A stretch of 64,000 bases of DNA from Zwartia panacis (GCF_030410395.1 NZ_JAUHHF010000004.1:186001-250000), one strand, 5' to 3'; shown: positions 1 through 10,072, counted from the first letter of the stretch. The notes: generated by a model from the sequence alone, not told the origin. Numbers and translations are program-made.

Positions 1-523
1 CGACTTCGTAGTTACAGTTTTGGAGGAGTTTTTGGATAATATTTTCAACGTCCTCACCAACGTATCCAGCTTCGGTCAGCGTTGTAGCGTCCGCCATGAC
101 GAACGGTACGTTCAACTGACGCGCCAAAGTCTGTGCAAGCAAGGTTTTGCCTGAACCCGTCGGACCAATCAATAAAATATTGCTTTTGGATAGCTCAACG
201 CCATCACCCTTGATTTCACCGTGGCGAAGGCGTTTGTAATGGTTGTAGACAGCCACAGCCAACACGCGCTTTGGCGCCGTTTGACCAATGACATATTGAT
301 CTAAGAAAGCCTTTATTTCAGCAGGGGTAGGCAGGTCGTTTTTAATGGACTCCTGCGCATGAGCTTGCGCCTCTTCACGAATAATGTCATTGCACAAATC
401 AATGCATTCATCGCAAACAAACACTGAAGGACCCGCTATCAGCTTGCGAACTTCGTGCTGTGCCTTGTTACAAAATGAACAATGCAAAACTTTAGTCGTT
501 GCTGATCCTTTTTTTTCGGACAT
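1..523 (-). CDS. clpX: ATP-dependent Clp protease ATP-binding subunit ClpX (partial)
   Basis: This is the N-terminal 174 residues of ClpX; the rest lies beyond the left edge. ClpX is the AAA+ unfoldase that feeds tagged proteins into the ClpP chamber in the cytoplasm. The start ([11 protein letters not shown]) leads into a four-cysteine zinc finger with C15, C18, C37 and C40, which binds substrates and adaptors. A Walker A motif GPTGSGKT sits near residues 120-127, followed by the family sequence [10 protein letters not shown]. It lies 31 bases downstream of clpP in the same direction, the usual tig-clpP-clpX order, so one operon is likely. Identity is secure; only the truncation limits it. 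Confidence 0.97.
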   Translation of the reverse strand, partial: MSEKKGSATTKVLHCSFCNKAQHEVRKLIAGPSVFVCDECIDLCNDIIREEAQAHAQESIKNDLPTPAEIKAFLDQYVIGQTAPKRVLAVAVYNHYKRLRHGEIKGDGVELSKSNILLIGPTGSGKTLLAQTLARQLNVPFVMADATTLTEAGYVGEDVENIIQKLLQNCNYEV

Positions 524-554
524 AACGTTCCTGTAGGTCTTAGGCCGGACTGTA

Positions 555-1211
555 TTAAACAGAATCCGCGCGTGAGGTCAGCACTTTGTCGATCAAACCG
601 TAGGCAACTGCATCAGGCGCTGACATGAAATTATCGCGTTCAGTGTCGATACCAATTCTCTCGACTGACTGACCTGTATGTTCTGCCAACATCTGATTCA
701 AACGTTCGCGCAAATCGAGAATTTCACGCGCTTGAATCTGAATATCAGAGGCCTGACCTTGTGCACCGCCAGATGGCTGGTGAATCATGATGCGCGAGTT
801 TGGCAGGGAGAAACGTTTACCTTTCTGACCTGCAGCCAACAAGAATGCACCCATACTGGCTGCAAGTCCCGTGCAAAGTGTTGACACTTCGGGCTTGATG
901 AAGCGCATCGTGTCATAAATTGCCATGCCAGCATAAACCGATCCGCCGGGTGAGTTGATGTAGAGAGCGACATCCTTATCAGGATTTTCGGACTCTAAAA
1001 ACAGCAACTGTGCGACAACTAGATTAGCGGACTGATCATTGACAGGTCCAACTAAAAAGATCACGCGTTCCTTGAGGAGGCGTGAGTAGATGTCATAGGA
1101 GCGCTCACCGCGGCCCGATTGTTCGACGACCATCGGTATGTAGCCAAGTCCGGTTGGGGTCACAGAGGATCCGCCGTGCATGGATGCATAAAAATCGGTA
1201 AAACGTTGCAT
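555..1211 (-). CDS. clpP: ATP-dependent Clp protease proteolytic subunit ClpP
   Basis: ClpP is the serine peptidase that forms a double heptameric ring and degrades proteins unfolded by ClpX or ClpA. The catalytic triad is visible: Ser119 in GLAASMGAF, His144 in MIHQP and Asp193 in TERDNFM. At 218 residues it is slightly longer than the E. coli protein because of a short N-terminal extension (about 20 residues before GLGYIP) that probably includes the propeptide. Its ATG follows the tig stop codon with no spacer, so translation of the two genes is probably coupled. Both of its partner ATPases, ClpX and ClpA, are encoded in this window. Confidence 0.97.
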   Translation of the reverse strand: MQRFTDFYASMHGGSSVTPTGLGYIPMVVEQSGRGERSYDIYSRLLKERVIFLVGPVNDQSANLVVAQLLFLESENPDKDVALYINSPGGSVYAGMAIYDTMRFIKPEVSTLCTGLAASMGAFLLAAGQKGKRFSLPNSRIMIHQPSGGAQGQASDIQIQAREILDLRERLNQMLAEHTGQSVERIGIDTERDNFMSAPDAVAYGLIDKVLTSRADSV

Positions 1212-2522
1212 TTAGGTTGTTCCCATCACTTGATCAAAAGGAACCTGCTCATCTTCGACCTGAGCCTGGGCGAGTGCATGTTGGACAACGTTGTCCTCAA
1301 GCACAATGCCTTCGACCTCAGAGCGGCGAGCACGATCCGAAAGATAATAGCTCACAACTTCAGCAGGTTTTTCGTAATTCGCGGCGAACTCTTCAATACG
1401 CGCACGCACCTGTTCAGGTTTAGCCTGGAGCTGAGCTTTTTGAACGAGTTCGGAAACCAACAAGCCCAGGCGAACGCGCCGCTCAGCCTCAGCAGTGAAT
1501 GCATCAGCCGGAATAGGCATCTTGTCAGCGTTTGGAACACCACGCTGTGTCAACTCAGCACGAGCTGCTTGAACACGAGCCTGACACTCGCTTTCAACCA
1601 AGGACTTGGGCACATCGAATGTCGCCGCACCGATCAGAGCATCCATGACACTATTTTTGGTGCGTGCGAGCGTACGGGCCTTAACTTCGCGCTCAATATT
1701 GCCTCGGATGTCAGCCAACAACTTTTCCACATCGCCTTCGGCCTGGCCCAGAGACTTTGCGAACTCCGCATCAACAGCAGGCAAAATTGGCTCGGCAACT
1801 TCCTTGACCGTAATGGTGAACTCTGCAGTTTTGCCAGCCACGTCCTTGCCACCGTAATCAGCGGGGAAAGCAAGCGGGAAAACCTTTGACTCTCCAGCCT
1901 TGAGACCGCGAACCGCGACTTCAAACTCTGGCAGCATGCGGCCCTGTCCCAAAACAAAAGGGAAATCTTCAGCTTTTCCACCGTCAAAAGGAACACCATC
2001 GATCGTTCCGGCAAAATCCAAGGTCACTCGATCGCCGTCAGTGGCGACACGACCTTCACGGGCGGCGTATTCTGCGCGCTGCTTGCGAAGGATATCCACT
2101 GTACTTTGCACTTCGGCGTCACCGACATGAGTCACGGAGCGCTTGATTTTAAGTGTGGACAAGTCTGGCAGCGTGATTTCGGGATAAACCTCGAAAACAG
2201 CATAGAAAGCCAAAGTACCCTCAGGTGTTCCTTCGGTTTTGGGCTCAAGCTTGGGAGAACCGGCAATACGCAATCCGGAGGCTTCAATCGCCTGTTCAAA
2301 AGCCTGACCGACCTTGTTATTGATCGCGTCATAACGAATGCCAGCAGCGTGAGTACGCTCAAGCATCGCCATCGGGACTTTTCCAGGACGGAAACCGGGG
2401 GCTTTGGCAGTCCTGGAGACTCGCTTGAGTTCAGCCTGAACAGCTTTTTCTACGTCGGCCAACAAGACCGAGATTTCAATGCGGCGCTCTAGGCCGGAAA
2501 GGGTTTCAACCACAGGTTGCAT
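1212..2522 (-). CDS. tig: Trigger factor, ribosome-associated chaperone and prolyl isomerase
   Basis: Trigger factor docks near the ribosome exit tunnel and shields nascent chains. The ribosome-binding loop is present as GFRPGKVP at residues 43-50. A FKBP-type PPIase domain follows at about residues 160-247 (for example VTLDFAGTIDGVPFDGG), and the rest is the long helical C-terminal chaperone domain. The length of 436 residues is normal. The gene is first in tig-clpP-clpX and its stop codon abuts the clpP start. It lies about 70 bases downstream of tRNA-Leu(UAG) on the same strand, so readthrough from the tRNA promoter is possible. Confidence 0.97.
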   Translation of the reverse strand: MQPVVETLSGLERRIEISVLLADVEKAVQAELKRVSRTAKAPGFRPGKVPMAMLERTHAAGIRYDAINNKVGQAFEQAIEASGLRIAGSPKLEPKTEGTPEGTLAFYAVFEVYPEITLPDLSTLKIKRSVTHVGDAEVQSTVDILRKQRAEYAAREGRVATDGDRVTLDFAGTIDGVPFDGGKAEDFPFVLGQGRMLPEFEVAVRGLKAGESKVFPLAFPADYGGKDVAGKTAEFTITVKEVAEPILPAVDAEFAKSLGQAEGDVEKLLADIRGNIEREVKARTLARTKNSVMDALIGAATFDVPKSLVESECQARVQAARAELTQRGVPNADKMPIPADAFTAEAERRVRLGLLVSELVQKAQLQAKPEQVRARIEEFAANYEKPAEVVSYYLSDRARRSEVEGIVLEDNVVQHALAQAQVEDEQVPFDQVMGTT

Positions 2523-2590
2523 GAAAATCTACCAAACAAAGAGGACGGAAAGCGCAGCAAAAAAGCCCACGCCGAATAAAGGAACGGGTT

Positions 2591-2677
2591 TGGTGCGAAG
2601 GGCGGGACTCGAACCCGCACACCTGTTACGGCGTCAGGACCTAAACCTGGTGCGTCTACCAATTTCGCCACCTTCGC
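2591..2677 (-). tRNA. tRNA-Leu (anticodon UAG)
   Basis: Read on the minus strand this folds as a class II tRNA: acceptor GCGAAGG pairs with CCTTCGC, the D arm contains AAATTGGTAGACGC, the anticodon loop is TTTAGGT with anticodon TAG, there is an extra arm, and the T arm carries GGTTCGAGTCCC. The terminal CCA is encoded (2591-2593). The first anticodon-stem pair is a C-A mismatch, leaving four good pairs. It should read CUN leucine codons. It precedes tig, a position I recall in related Burkholderiales. Confidence 0.95.
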
Positions 2678-2688
2678 AATAGCCAGAC

Positions 2689-2694
2689 ATTGTA
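2689..2694 (-). promoter_or_regulatory. Likely -10 element of the tRNA-Leu(UAG) promoter
   Basis: On the minus strand the hexamer TACAAT lies 11 bases before the first tRNA nucleotide, the right distance for a stable-RNA promoter with a very short leader. I see no good -35 hexamer 16-18 bases further upstream, so this is a moderate call. The promoter may also serve tig-clpP-clpX by readthrough. Confidence 0.4.
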
Positions 2695-2752
2695 GCGCAC
2701 ACTAAGCGTGTTTTCCGCCCCACCCTGTCATCCAACTGGTTAAAATGTCGTC

Positions 2753-3964
2753 ATGAATCCCCGCCTAGATACTTTGCAGCCCTATCCGTTTGAAAAACTT
2801 CGTGCCTTACTGGCACAGTCAAACCCTGCCGCCTCGGGCTTGCGGCCAATCAATCTCTCGATCGGAGAGCCTAAGCACCCTGCTCCAGCTTGCGTGAAAG
2901 ACGCCATTATCGGCGGTTTGGACGGCTTGTCCGTCTACCCTCCAACCAAAGGCGACCCAAAACTTCGCCAAGCGATCAGTGCATGGATTAGCAAACGCTA
3001 TGGTATTCCCCAGCTGGATCCGGAAACACAAATTTTGCCTGCACTAGGCTCCAGAGAGGCTCTATTCGCCTTTGGTCAAGTCGTTCTGGACGATACAAAA
3101 AACGGATTGGTCGTGTGTCCAAATCCTTTCTACCAAATTTATGAAGGCGCTGCGCTCCTCGGGGGGGCCACGCCTTATTACGTTAACTCTGATCCGAAGA
3201 AAAATTTTCGATGCGACTGGACCACGGTCCCAGCAGAAATCTGGTCACGCACCCAACTTTTATTTGTATGTTCGCCGGGAAATCCAGCTGGCAACGTTAT
3301 GCCACTCTCCGACTGGAAGATCTTGTTCGAGCTCTCAGACAAGTATGGCTTTGTCATTGCATCCGACGAATGCTACTCAGAGATCTATCTGGATGAGAGC
3401 AATCCGCCACTAGGCGGCATGCAAGCCGCCCATCAGCTGGGACGGACCGACTTTCGCAATTTGATGAGTTTCTCGAGCTTATCCAAACGCTCAAATGTGC
3501 CGGGGATGCGTTCGGGCTTTGTCGCAGGCGACGCCAAGCTCATTTCTAAATTTTTACTTTACAGAACTTATCATGGGAGTGCGCTCTCCCCCGTTGTATC
3601 GACAGCCAGTATCGCGGCGTGGAATGACGAAGCCCATGTGATCGAAAACCGTGCCCAATACCGGGCAAAATTTGACGCTGTGCTGCCGATCCTCCAGCCC
3701 GTTCTGGACGTAGCACGCCCGGATGCATCATTTTATCTTTGGGCTGGCACACCCGGACCGGACGATGTGTTCGTAAGAGATCTTTTGACGCATACAAATG
3801 TCACCTTGCTCCCAGGCAGTTATGTTGGACGTATCGTTGACGGAGTCAATCCTGGCCTAAACAGAATTCGTATCGCCTTGGTTGCCCCACTTGCTGATTG
3901 TGTCGAAGGCGCCGAACGCATCGCCGAATTTGTACGCAAACAATATCCACAGGCTATACGTTAA
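2753..3964 (+). CDS. dapC: Succinyldiaminopimelate transaminase DapC
   Basis: This is a fold-type I PLP aminotransferase that converts N-succinyl-2-amino-6-oxopimelate to N-succinyl-LL-diaminopimelate in lysine and peptidoglycan precursor synthesis. The PLP lysine is K245 in SLSKRSNVPGMR, and SPGNPAGNV and SDECYSEIY are further family motifs. The N-terminus RLDTLQPYPFEKLR is typical of the DapC branch rather than ArgD/AstC enzymes. At 403 residues it has normal length. dapD follows 75 bases downstream, which supports the assignment over a general aspartate or alanine transaminase. Confidence 0.92.
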   Translation: MNPRLDTLQPYPFEKLRALLAQSNPAASGLRPINLSIGEPKHPAPACVKDAIIGGLDGLSVYPPTKGDPKLRQAISAWISKRYGIPQLDPETQILPALGSREALFAFGQVVLDDTKNGLVVCPNPFYQIYEGAALLGGATPYYVNSDPKKNFRCDWTTVPAEIWSRTQLLFVCSPGNPAGNVMPLSDWKILFELSDKYGFVIASDECYSEIYLDESNPPLGGMQAAHQLGRTDFRNLMSFSSLSKRSNVPGMRSGFVAGDAKLISKFLLYRTYHGSALSPVVSTASIAAWNDEAHVIENRAQYRAKFDAVLPILQPVLDVARPDASFYLWAGTPGPDDVFVRDLLTHTNVTLLPGSYVGRIVDGVNPGLNRIRIALVAPLADCVEGAERIAEFVRKQYPQAIR

Positions 3965-4039
3965 GCACACAACATCATTACTTTTTAATCAATAGCCAAA
4001 TATCCAAGCTTATTTTTTGAACCCTTACATAGGCAAATC

Positions 4040-4861
4040 ATGACTCTCGATCTTCAAACAACCATCGAACAAGGCTGGGAAAACCGCGCCAATTTGTCAC
4101 CCTCGGCTGCTGATGCAGCTGTTCGAGAGGCCGTCGAACACACCATCGACGCCCTCGACACAGGGCGTTTGCGTGTGGCTGAGAAAATCAACGGCAAGTG
4201 GGAAGTCCATCAGTGGATCAAGAAGGCTGTTTTGCTTTCTTTTAGACTGTATGACAATGCTGTGATGGGTCAGGCACCCATGCAGTTTTACGACAAGGTT
4301 CCCCTGAAGTTTGCCGAATACGGCGATACTGCCTTTAAAACAGGCGGATATCGTGTCGTTCCTCCCGCTGTTGCCCGTCGCGGAGCATTCATCGGACGCA
4401 ACGTTGTGTTGATGCCTTCCTATGTCAATATCGGCGCATACGTCAATGAAGGAACGATGGTCGATACATGGGCCACTGTCGGCTCCTGCGCGCAGATCGG
4501 AAAAAATGTTCACCTGTCTGGCGGCGTCGGAATCGGCGGAGTACTTGAACCACTCCAGGCCAACCCAACAATTATTGAGGATAACTGTTTCATTGGTGCA
4601 CGCTCAGAGGTTGTAGAGGGTGTGATTGTTGAAGAGAACTCTGTATTGGCCATGGGTGTATTTTTATCTCAGAGCACGCGTATTTACGATCGCGAAACAA
4701 AAGAAATTCATTACGGTCGGGTGCCATCGGGTTCGGTCGTTGTTCCAGGCTCTTTGCCTGCTGCAGATGGATCACATAGCCTAAACTGCGCAATCATTGT
4801 CAAACGCGTTGATGCGCAAACCCGCGCTAAAACAAGTATCAATGACTTGTTGAGAGCCTAA
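4040..4861 (+). CDS. dapD: 2,3,4,5-tetrahydropyridine-2,6-dicarboxylate N-succinyltransferase DapD
   Basis: DapD uses succinyl-CoA to acylate tetrahydrodipicolinate, the step before DapC. The 273-residue protein has a helical N-terminal domain and a left-handed beta-helix built from hexapeptide repeats, seen from about residue 110 to 220 ([20 protein letters not shown], then INEG/VNEG and [16 protein letters not shown]). [14 protein letters not shown] is the conserved active-site strand. It follows dapC. In related genomes dapE, for the desuccinylase, comes next; here the next gene is prmB after only 34 bases. Confidence 0.97.
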   Translation: MTLDLQTTIEQGWENRANLSPSAADAAVREAVEHTIDALDTGRLRVAEKINGKWEVHQWIKKAVLLSFRLYDNAVMGQAPMQFYDKVPLKFAEYGDTAFKTGGYRVVPPAVARRGAFIGRNVVLMPSYVNIGAYVNEGTMVDTWATVGSCAQIGKNVHLSGGVGIGGVLEPLQANPTIIEDNCFIGARSEVVEGVIVEENSVLAMGVFLSQSTRIYDRETKEIHYGRVPSGSVVVPGSLPAADGSHSLNCAIIVKRVDAQTRAKTSINDLLRA

Positions 4862-4895
4862 TGAGCGTTTCAATATTTTCAGGCTTGAATCTGGC

Positions 4896-5804
4896 ATGAC
4901 CCATCCGATGGACAGTTCACGACAGGCGCTTATCAGCGTGAGGGATTTAATCCGCTACGCTGTTTCACGCTTTAATGAACACAAATTATTTTTTGGTCAT
5001 GGCTCAGACAATGCCTGGGACGAAGCCGTTTATTTGGTGTTACATGCTTTGCATTTGCCACCCGATCAGCTTGAGCCCTTCATGGCAGCGAACGTTTTGC
5101 CATCTGAACGTGATGCAGCGCTCAAACTGATCGACTTGCGGTGCGAGCAACGCTTGCCTGCACCGTACCTCACGCATGAAGCCTGGTTGCAGGGATATGC
5201 ATTTCATGTGGATCAGCGCGTAATTGTGCCGCGCTCTCCTATCGCTGAATTATTGATGAACCAACTCAGCCCATGGATTACAGATCCCTACGAGGTCACG
5301 GGTATCCTCGATCTGTGCACCGGGTCTGGTTGTCTGGCGATTATCGCAGCCCATCAATTTCCCGAGGCTTTTGTCGATGCGACAGACATTTCCAAAGACG
5401 CGCTAGATGTTGCATTGATCAATGTCATGCAACATGGTCTCAAAGATCGTCTGAACTTGCACCACGGAAGTCTCTATGACCCATTGCCCGTGTCTGCTCA
5501 GTATGACCTGATTATTAGCAATCCTCCATATGTCAACTCTGCATCCATGTTGACACTTCCCCCCGAATATCTGCACGAACCATCGCTTGCGCTCGCAGGC
5601 GGGGATGATGGCATGGACCTCGTTCGTACCATTATTGAACAAGCGCCTGCCCACCTGACTGATAATGGCCTACTGTTGATCGAAATCGGGCATGAGCGGC
5701 CATATTTCGAAGCTGCATTTCCTGAGCTTGAGCCTGTTTGGCTTGATACAGCCGAAGCGTCTGATCAGATCCTACTCCTGACTAAAGAGCAATTGACACC
5801 GTGA
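4896..5804 (+). CDS. prmB: 50S ribosomal protein L3 N5-glutamine methyltransferase PrmB
   Basis: PrmB methylates a glutamine side chain of ribosomal protein L3 using S-adenosylmethionine. The SAM site LDLCTGSGCLAI and the glutamine-binding motif SNPPYV (about residues 207-212) define the PrmA/PrmB/PrmC group. The N-terminal half (DAVY-type helices, APYLTHEAWLQGYAFHVDQR) and the PRSPI sequence separate PrmB from the release-factor methylase PrmC. At 302 residues the length fits. A second ATG four codons in (MDSSRQ) is an alternative start. The stop overlaps the start of the following ABC-F gene by four bases. Confidence 0.93.
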   Translation: MTHPMDSSRQALISVRDLIRYAVSRFNEHKLFFGHGSDNAWDEAVYLVLHALHLPPDQLEPFMAANVLPSERDAALKLIDLRCEQRLPAPYLTHEAWLQGYAFHVDQRVIVPRSPIAELLMNQLSPWITDPYEVTGILDLCTGSGCLAIIAAHQFPEAFVDATDISKDALDVALINVMQHGLKDRLNLHHGSLYDPLPVSAQYDLIISNPPYVNSASMLTLPPEYLHEPSLALAGGDDGMDLVRTIIEQAPAHLTDNGLLLIEIGHERPYFEAAFPELEPVWLDTAEASDQILLLTKEQLTP

Positions 5805-7774
5805 TTCGTGCTTCAGGTTTGACGGTTCGTCGTGGCTCCAAGGTATTACTGGATCAAACTGAGTTCGTCGTTCATCCAGGTGAGCGCGTAGGTTTCGTCG
5901 GCAAGAATGGAGCGGGTAAATCGACGTTGTTTGCTCTGCTTCAACATGAAATCGAAGCTGATGCAGGCACATTAGAAGTGCCTCAGGGCTGGCGTATGGC
6001 GAGTGTCAAGCAGGAAATCGCTGCCAGTAATGATTCGGCACGGGAGTTTGTCATTGATGGTGACACACACTTGCGTGCGTTACAACACGAACGTCGTGAA
6101 CTTTCAGAGGCACTTGAAAATGAGCCAGAGCGTTCCGAAGCGCTTGGAGCCAGAATCGCTGAACTAGAATCCGAACTCATCGAGGCTGGTGCATGGACGT
6201 CAGCGTCGCGAGCCGAGCAGCTTCTTGCGGGTCTGGGATTCTCGCCGAACCAATGGAGTCATCCCGTCGACAGTTTTTCAGGGGGCTGGCGCATGCGACT
6301 GGCTCTCGCGCGCGCGTTGATGGCTCCATCCGAGCTCTTGTTACTTGACGAACCTACAAACCACCTTGACCTGGATGCCATGCTTTGGCTGGAAAGGTGG
6401 CTTGGATCCTACCCTGGTACTGTTTTACTCATCTCCCACGACACCGAATTTCTGGACGCTGTCGCTCAAACTATTCTTCATTTCGATCAAGGCAAACTCA
6501 ATCGTTACAAAGGTGGATACCAAGACTTTGTCATTCAGCGTTCTGAACGCCTGCGGCAGACAAAAATAGCTTGGGAACGTCAAACTCGTGAAACAGCGCG
6601 TCTTCAAGGCTTTATTGACCGATTTAAAGCAAAAGCATCTAAAGCCAAACAAGCACAAAGCCGCGTGAAGGCCTTGGCCAGAATGGAGTTACTGGCACCG
6701 ATTCATGCAGAGTCGGGCATCGACATCCGTATTCCATCGCCAGAGGAAATGCCTGATCCTCTTCTCGTTCTTGACGATATGCAGGCTGGATATACCAATG
6801 ATCAAGGGGTGAAGATTCCGATTCTGCAAAACGTACGCTTGATGGTGAGAGGCGGTGACCGTATTGGCATTCTGGGTGTAAACGGTGCAGGAAAGAGTAC
6901 GCTCGTCAAGACTTTAGCGGGCGAACTAGAAGTACAAGCAGGTAGCCGCAATGCCTCGCGAGGACTCGAAGTAGGATATTTTGCACAACACCAACTCGAT
7001 ATGCTTGATCTTGAAAGCAGTCCTCTTCAGCATCTCGCACGAATCGCCCCTCAAACGCGTGAACAAGAACTGCGTAACTACCTTGGCGGCTTTGGTTTTG
7101 GTGGCGATCGGGTGATGGATAAAGTTGCCCCGATGTCTGGAGGCGAAAAAGCAAGACTGGCGCTTTCCTTGATTGTCTGGCAAAAGCCTAATCTTTTACT
7201 GCTGGACGAACCGAGCAATCACTTGGATGTTGAAACTCGTGAAGCTTTGACAACTGCTTTGGCTGAATTTGGCGGGAGCATGTTGCTCGTCTCGCACGAT
7301 CGACACCTGCTGCGCACGACCGTTGATCGTTTCTGGATTGTTGCCGATGGGAGCGTCCAAGAGTTTGATGGCGATCTGGAAGACTATCGTGACTGGTTAG
7401 CAGAGCATCAAGCCAATGCCAAAAAGCAGGAAACCTCTTCGAATGCAACGATCGGAGCAGAACTTACCAGTGCGGATCGCAAGCAACAGAAACGCGATGA
7501 AGCTCAAGAAAGACAGCGTACTTCAGCCTTAAAGAAACCCATTGAAGCGAAGCTCGTAAAGATCGAGAAAGAACTTGAATCCATCCAGAATCAATTAAAA
7601 ACTCTCGATATGGTAATTGCAGATCCTGATCTGTACACGGATTCTCGTCGTCAGGAACGCGTTCAAACCCTAGCTCAGCACGGAGAACTGACGAAAAGAC
7701 ATGACGAACTCGAAGAAATATGGCTCGAGCTTCAAAGCGAGTTAGAGTCAATTGGTATGAATACAAACTCCTGA
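5801..7774 (+). CDS. ABC-F family ATPase (YheS/Uup-like)
   Basis: This soluble protein has two ABC ATPase domains and no membrane segments, the mark of the ABC-F translation factors that act at the ribosomal E site. Walker A motifs are GKNGAGKST (residues 34-42) and GVNGAGKST; signatures are FSGGWRMRLALAR and MSGGEKARLALS; Walker B are LLLLDEPTNHLD and LLLLDEPSNHLD. The inter-domain linker (FKAKASKAKQAQSRVKAL) is typical of YheS, and a charged coiled coil fills the last 100 residues. The GTG start overlaps the prmB stop. It could be annotated yheS; substrate and exact role are not proven by sequence. Confidence 0.9.
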   Translation: MIRASGLTVRRGSKVLLDQTEFVVHPGERVGFVGKNGAGKSTLFALLQHEIEADAGTLEVPQGWRMASVKQEIAASNDSAREFVIDGDTHLRALQHERRELSEALENEPERSEALGARIAELESELIEAGAWTSASRAEQLLAGLGFSPNQWSHPVDSFSGGWRMRLALARALMAPSELLLLDEPTNHLDLDAMLWLERWLGSYPGTVLLISHDTEFLDAVAQTILHFDQGKLNRYKGGYQDFVIQRSERLRQTKIAWERQTRETARLQGFIDRFKAKASKAKQAQSRVKALARMELLAPIHAESGIDIRIPSPEEMPDPLLVLDDMQAGYTNDQGVKIPILQNVRLMVRGGDRIGILGVNGAGKSTLVKTLAGELEVQAGSRNASRGLEVGYFAQHQLDMLDLESSPLQHLARIAPQTREQELRNYLGGFGFGGDRVMDKVAPMSGGEKARLALSLIVWQKPNLLLLDEPSNHLDVETREALTTALAEFGGSMLLVSHDRHLLRTTVDRFWIVADGSVQEFDGDLEDYRDWLAEHQANAKKQETSSNATIGAELTSADRKQQKRDEAQERQRTSALKKPIEAKLVKIEKELESIQNQLKTLDMVIADPDLYTDSRRQERVQTLAQHGELTKRHDELEEIWLELQSELESIGMNTNS

Positions 7775-7807
7775 ATGAGTCTGCACCAAGCACACAGAGA
7801 ATTAAAG

Positions 7808-10072
7808 CTAGCTTTGAATAATCTCTAGCTTCGCGACACCAAGAGCAAGGGTTTTCGTTCCAACATCTCGAAACTGAATTTGCGCCTGGGCATCAAGGCC
7901 ACTACCTGATAGCCCGAAAATAGTGCCCTCACCAAATCGCGCATGCTTCACACCCTGACCGACACGAAACTGTTGACTACCGACCGTGACACCCGAGGTT
8001 GAACTGCGGACAATAGCAGGGGCCCGTGCGACGTTCCCTTGTCTTGCATACGCATCAAAACCAGAACCTCCAGACTTCCATCGTGGTTCGGAATCACTCA
8101 ACCCTTGTTTGGGGGTCAGCCATTTCAAATGTTCTTCCGGGATTTCAGACAAAAACCGTGAACGCATTGCGTAACGCGTTTGTCCATGCAGCATACGACT
8201 TTGCGCGAGACTAAAGTAGAGACGCTCACGCGCACGAGTAATCGCCACGTACATGAGACGACGTTCTTCTTCGAGTCCCGCTTGCTCGAGAATACTGTTC
8301 TCATGGGGAAAAAGACCTTCCTCAATACCAGTGATGAAAACGGCATCAAATTCAAGTCCTTTCGCAGCATGAACTGTCATGAGCTGAACCGCATCCTGGC
8401 CTGCCTGGGCTTGATTGTCACCGGCTTCGAGAGCGGCATGAGACAAAAAAGCCATCAACGGAGAAAGTCCATCAAAACCCTCTTGCATCGGATCTTCAAG
8501 TCCGGCCTTCTGGACAATTTCCCCGGCCGGTAAACCACCCATATCAGACTCAACAACAAAAGCAGCCGCAGCAGTGATGAGTTCTCGAAGGTTTTCAATT
8601 CGATCCGCACCCTCGCGATCCAGTTCGTAATGAGCAATCAAGCCACTGTGTTCAATGACGTGCTCGACCAGCTCAGGCAAGGGCAAGCTTCGCGTTTCAT
8701 CCACAAGACGTTGAATCAACAGAGAGAACTGAGCAAGATTAGAGCCTGCTTTGCCCGGGACTCTTGCAACTGCCGCGCTTAGGCTCGTGTCATAAGCCTT
8801 GGCTTGGTCCCCAAGGAGTTCAAGCGTTCGAGCACCAATACCTCGTGGCGGGAAATTAACGACACGCATCCAAGATGTGTCATCGTCCAGATTAGCCATC
8901 AAACGCAAGTAGGCAAGCGCATGTTTAATTTCTTGCCGTTCGAAAAAGCGTAAACCACCGTAAACCTTGTAGGGTACGCCCGCAGAGAATAAAGCATGCT
9001 CGATCACCCTAGATTGAGCATTGCTTCGATACAAAATGGCGATTTGACTCCGGTCACGGCCATCAGAAATTAATCCGCGAACCTCTTCGACCAACCACTG
9101 TGCTTCGAGCAAATCAGTTGGCTGCTCAACAACGCGGATTTGCTCACCTTCGCCCTGCTCTGTCCATAAATTTTTACCCAGACGACCCGTGTTGTGGCTG
9201 ATTAATGCATTCGCTGAGTCAAGGATGTGACCAAAAGAACGATAGTTTTGCTCGAGTCGGATGACCGTGCCTTGGGCATAATCGCGTTCAAAATCAGCCA
9301 TATTGCCAACATTCGCACCTCTGAACGCATAGATCGACTGGTCGTCATCACCCACCGCGAACAAGTGCGCGCCGCCACCTGCGAGCAGCTTCAACCATTT
9401 GTATTGAAGCGTATTGGTATCTTGAAACTCATCGACCAAGATGTGTTTGAAACGACGTTGATAGTGCTCGCGAATCGGTGCGTGGCGCGATAGCAATTCA
9501 TAGGCGCGAAGCAAAAGTTCAGGAAAGTCTACGACACCTTCCCGTTGGCATTGCGCCTCATAAAGCGTGTAAATCTCGATCAATCGGCGACGAAAGCTAT
9601 CGTAGGCCTCGACATCACCAGGACGCTGACCATCCTCCTTCGCTCCATTGATAAAGCGCTGAACATCACGAGGTGGGTACTTATCATCGTCGACACCGTT
9701 CGCCTTGAGCAATCTTTTAATCGCTGCAAGTTGATCAGCCGTATCAAGGATCTGAAAAGCTTGTGGTAATCCTGCATCGCGATGATGCGCACGCAACATT
9801 CTGTTGCACAGACCGTGAAATGTTCCAATCCAAAGACCACGGGTATCAATTGGCATGATGGCTGACACCCTGCCAACCATTTCTCTGGCGGCTTTATTTG
9901 TAAAGGTAACGGCCAAAATGCCCAGCGGACTCACTTGACCGGTCTGTATCAGCCAAGCCATTCGGGTAGTCAGTACCCGAGTCTTACCGCTACCAGCCCC
10001 CGCCAACACGAGAGCGTGTTGGGCGGGTAAGGTGACTGCGTCTCGCTGAGGTTCGTTAAGCTTATCGATCAT
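7808..10072 (-). CDS. uvrD: ATP-dependent DNA helicase II UvrD
   Basis: UvrD is the superfamily 1A 3'-5' helicase that works in nucleotide excision and mismatch repair. Helicase motifs in order: I GAGSGKT (about 25-31), II DEFQDTN, III GDDDQSIYAFRGA, IV QNYRS, V TVHAAKGLEFD and VI VAITRARERLYF. The C-terminal 50 residues (FRVGQGVKHARFGEGTI) form the Tudor-like RNA polymerase-binding domain found in UvrD and PcrA, which argues against Rep. The length of 754 is slightly above E. coli. Its ATG overlaps the stop of the desaturase gene upstream in an ATGA arrangement. Confidence 0.96.
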   Translation of the reverse strand: MIDKLNEPQRDAVTLPAQHALVLAGAGSGKTRVLTTRMAWLIQTGQVSPLGILAVTFTNKAAREMVGRVSAIMPIDTRGLWIGTFHGLCNRMLRAHHRDAGLPQAFQILDTADQLAAIKRLLKANGVDDDKYPPRDVQRFINGAKEDGQRPGDVEAYDSFRRRLIEIYTLYEAQCQREGVVDFPELLLRAYELLSRHAPIREHYQRRFKHILVDEFQDTNTLQYKWLKLLAGGGAHLFAVGDDDQSIYAFRGANVGNMADFERDYAQGTVIRLEQNYRSFGHILDSANALISHNTGRLGKNLWTEQGEGEQIRVVEQPTDLLEAQWLVEEVRGLISDGRDRSQIAILYRSNAQSRVIEHALFSAGVPYKVYGGLRFFERQEIKHALAYLRLMANLDDDTSWMRVVNFPPRGIGARTLELLGDQAKAYDTSLSAAVARVPGKAGSNLAQFSLLIQRLVDETRSLPLPELVEHVIEHSGLIAHYELDREGADRIENLRELITAAAAFVVESDMGGLPAGEIVQKAGLEDPMQEGFDGLSPLMAFLSHAALEAGDNQAQAGQDAVQLMTVHAAKGLEFDAVFITGIEEGLFPHENSILEQAGLEEERRLMYVAITRARERLYFSLAQSRMLHGQTRYAMRSRFLSEIPEEHLKWLTPKQGLSDSEPRWKSGGSGFDAYARQGNVARAPAIVRSSTSGVTVGSQQFRVGQGVKHARFGEGTIFGLSGSGLDAQAQIQFRDVGTKTLALGVAKLEIIQS

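Noticed and set aside
7806-7832. Inverted repeat AAGCTAG/CTAGCTT at the end of uvrD as terminator
   Set aside because: Seven pairs, large loop, inside coding sequence and no T run.
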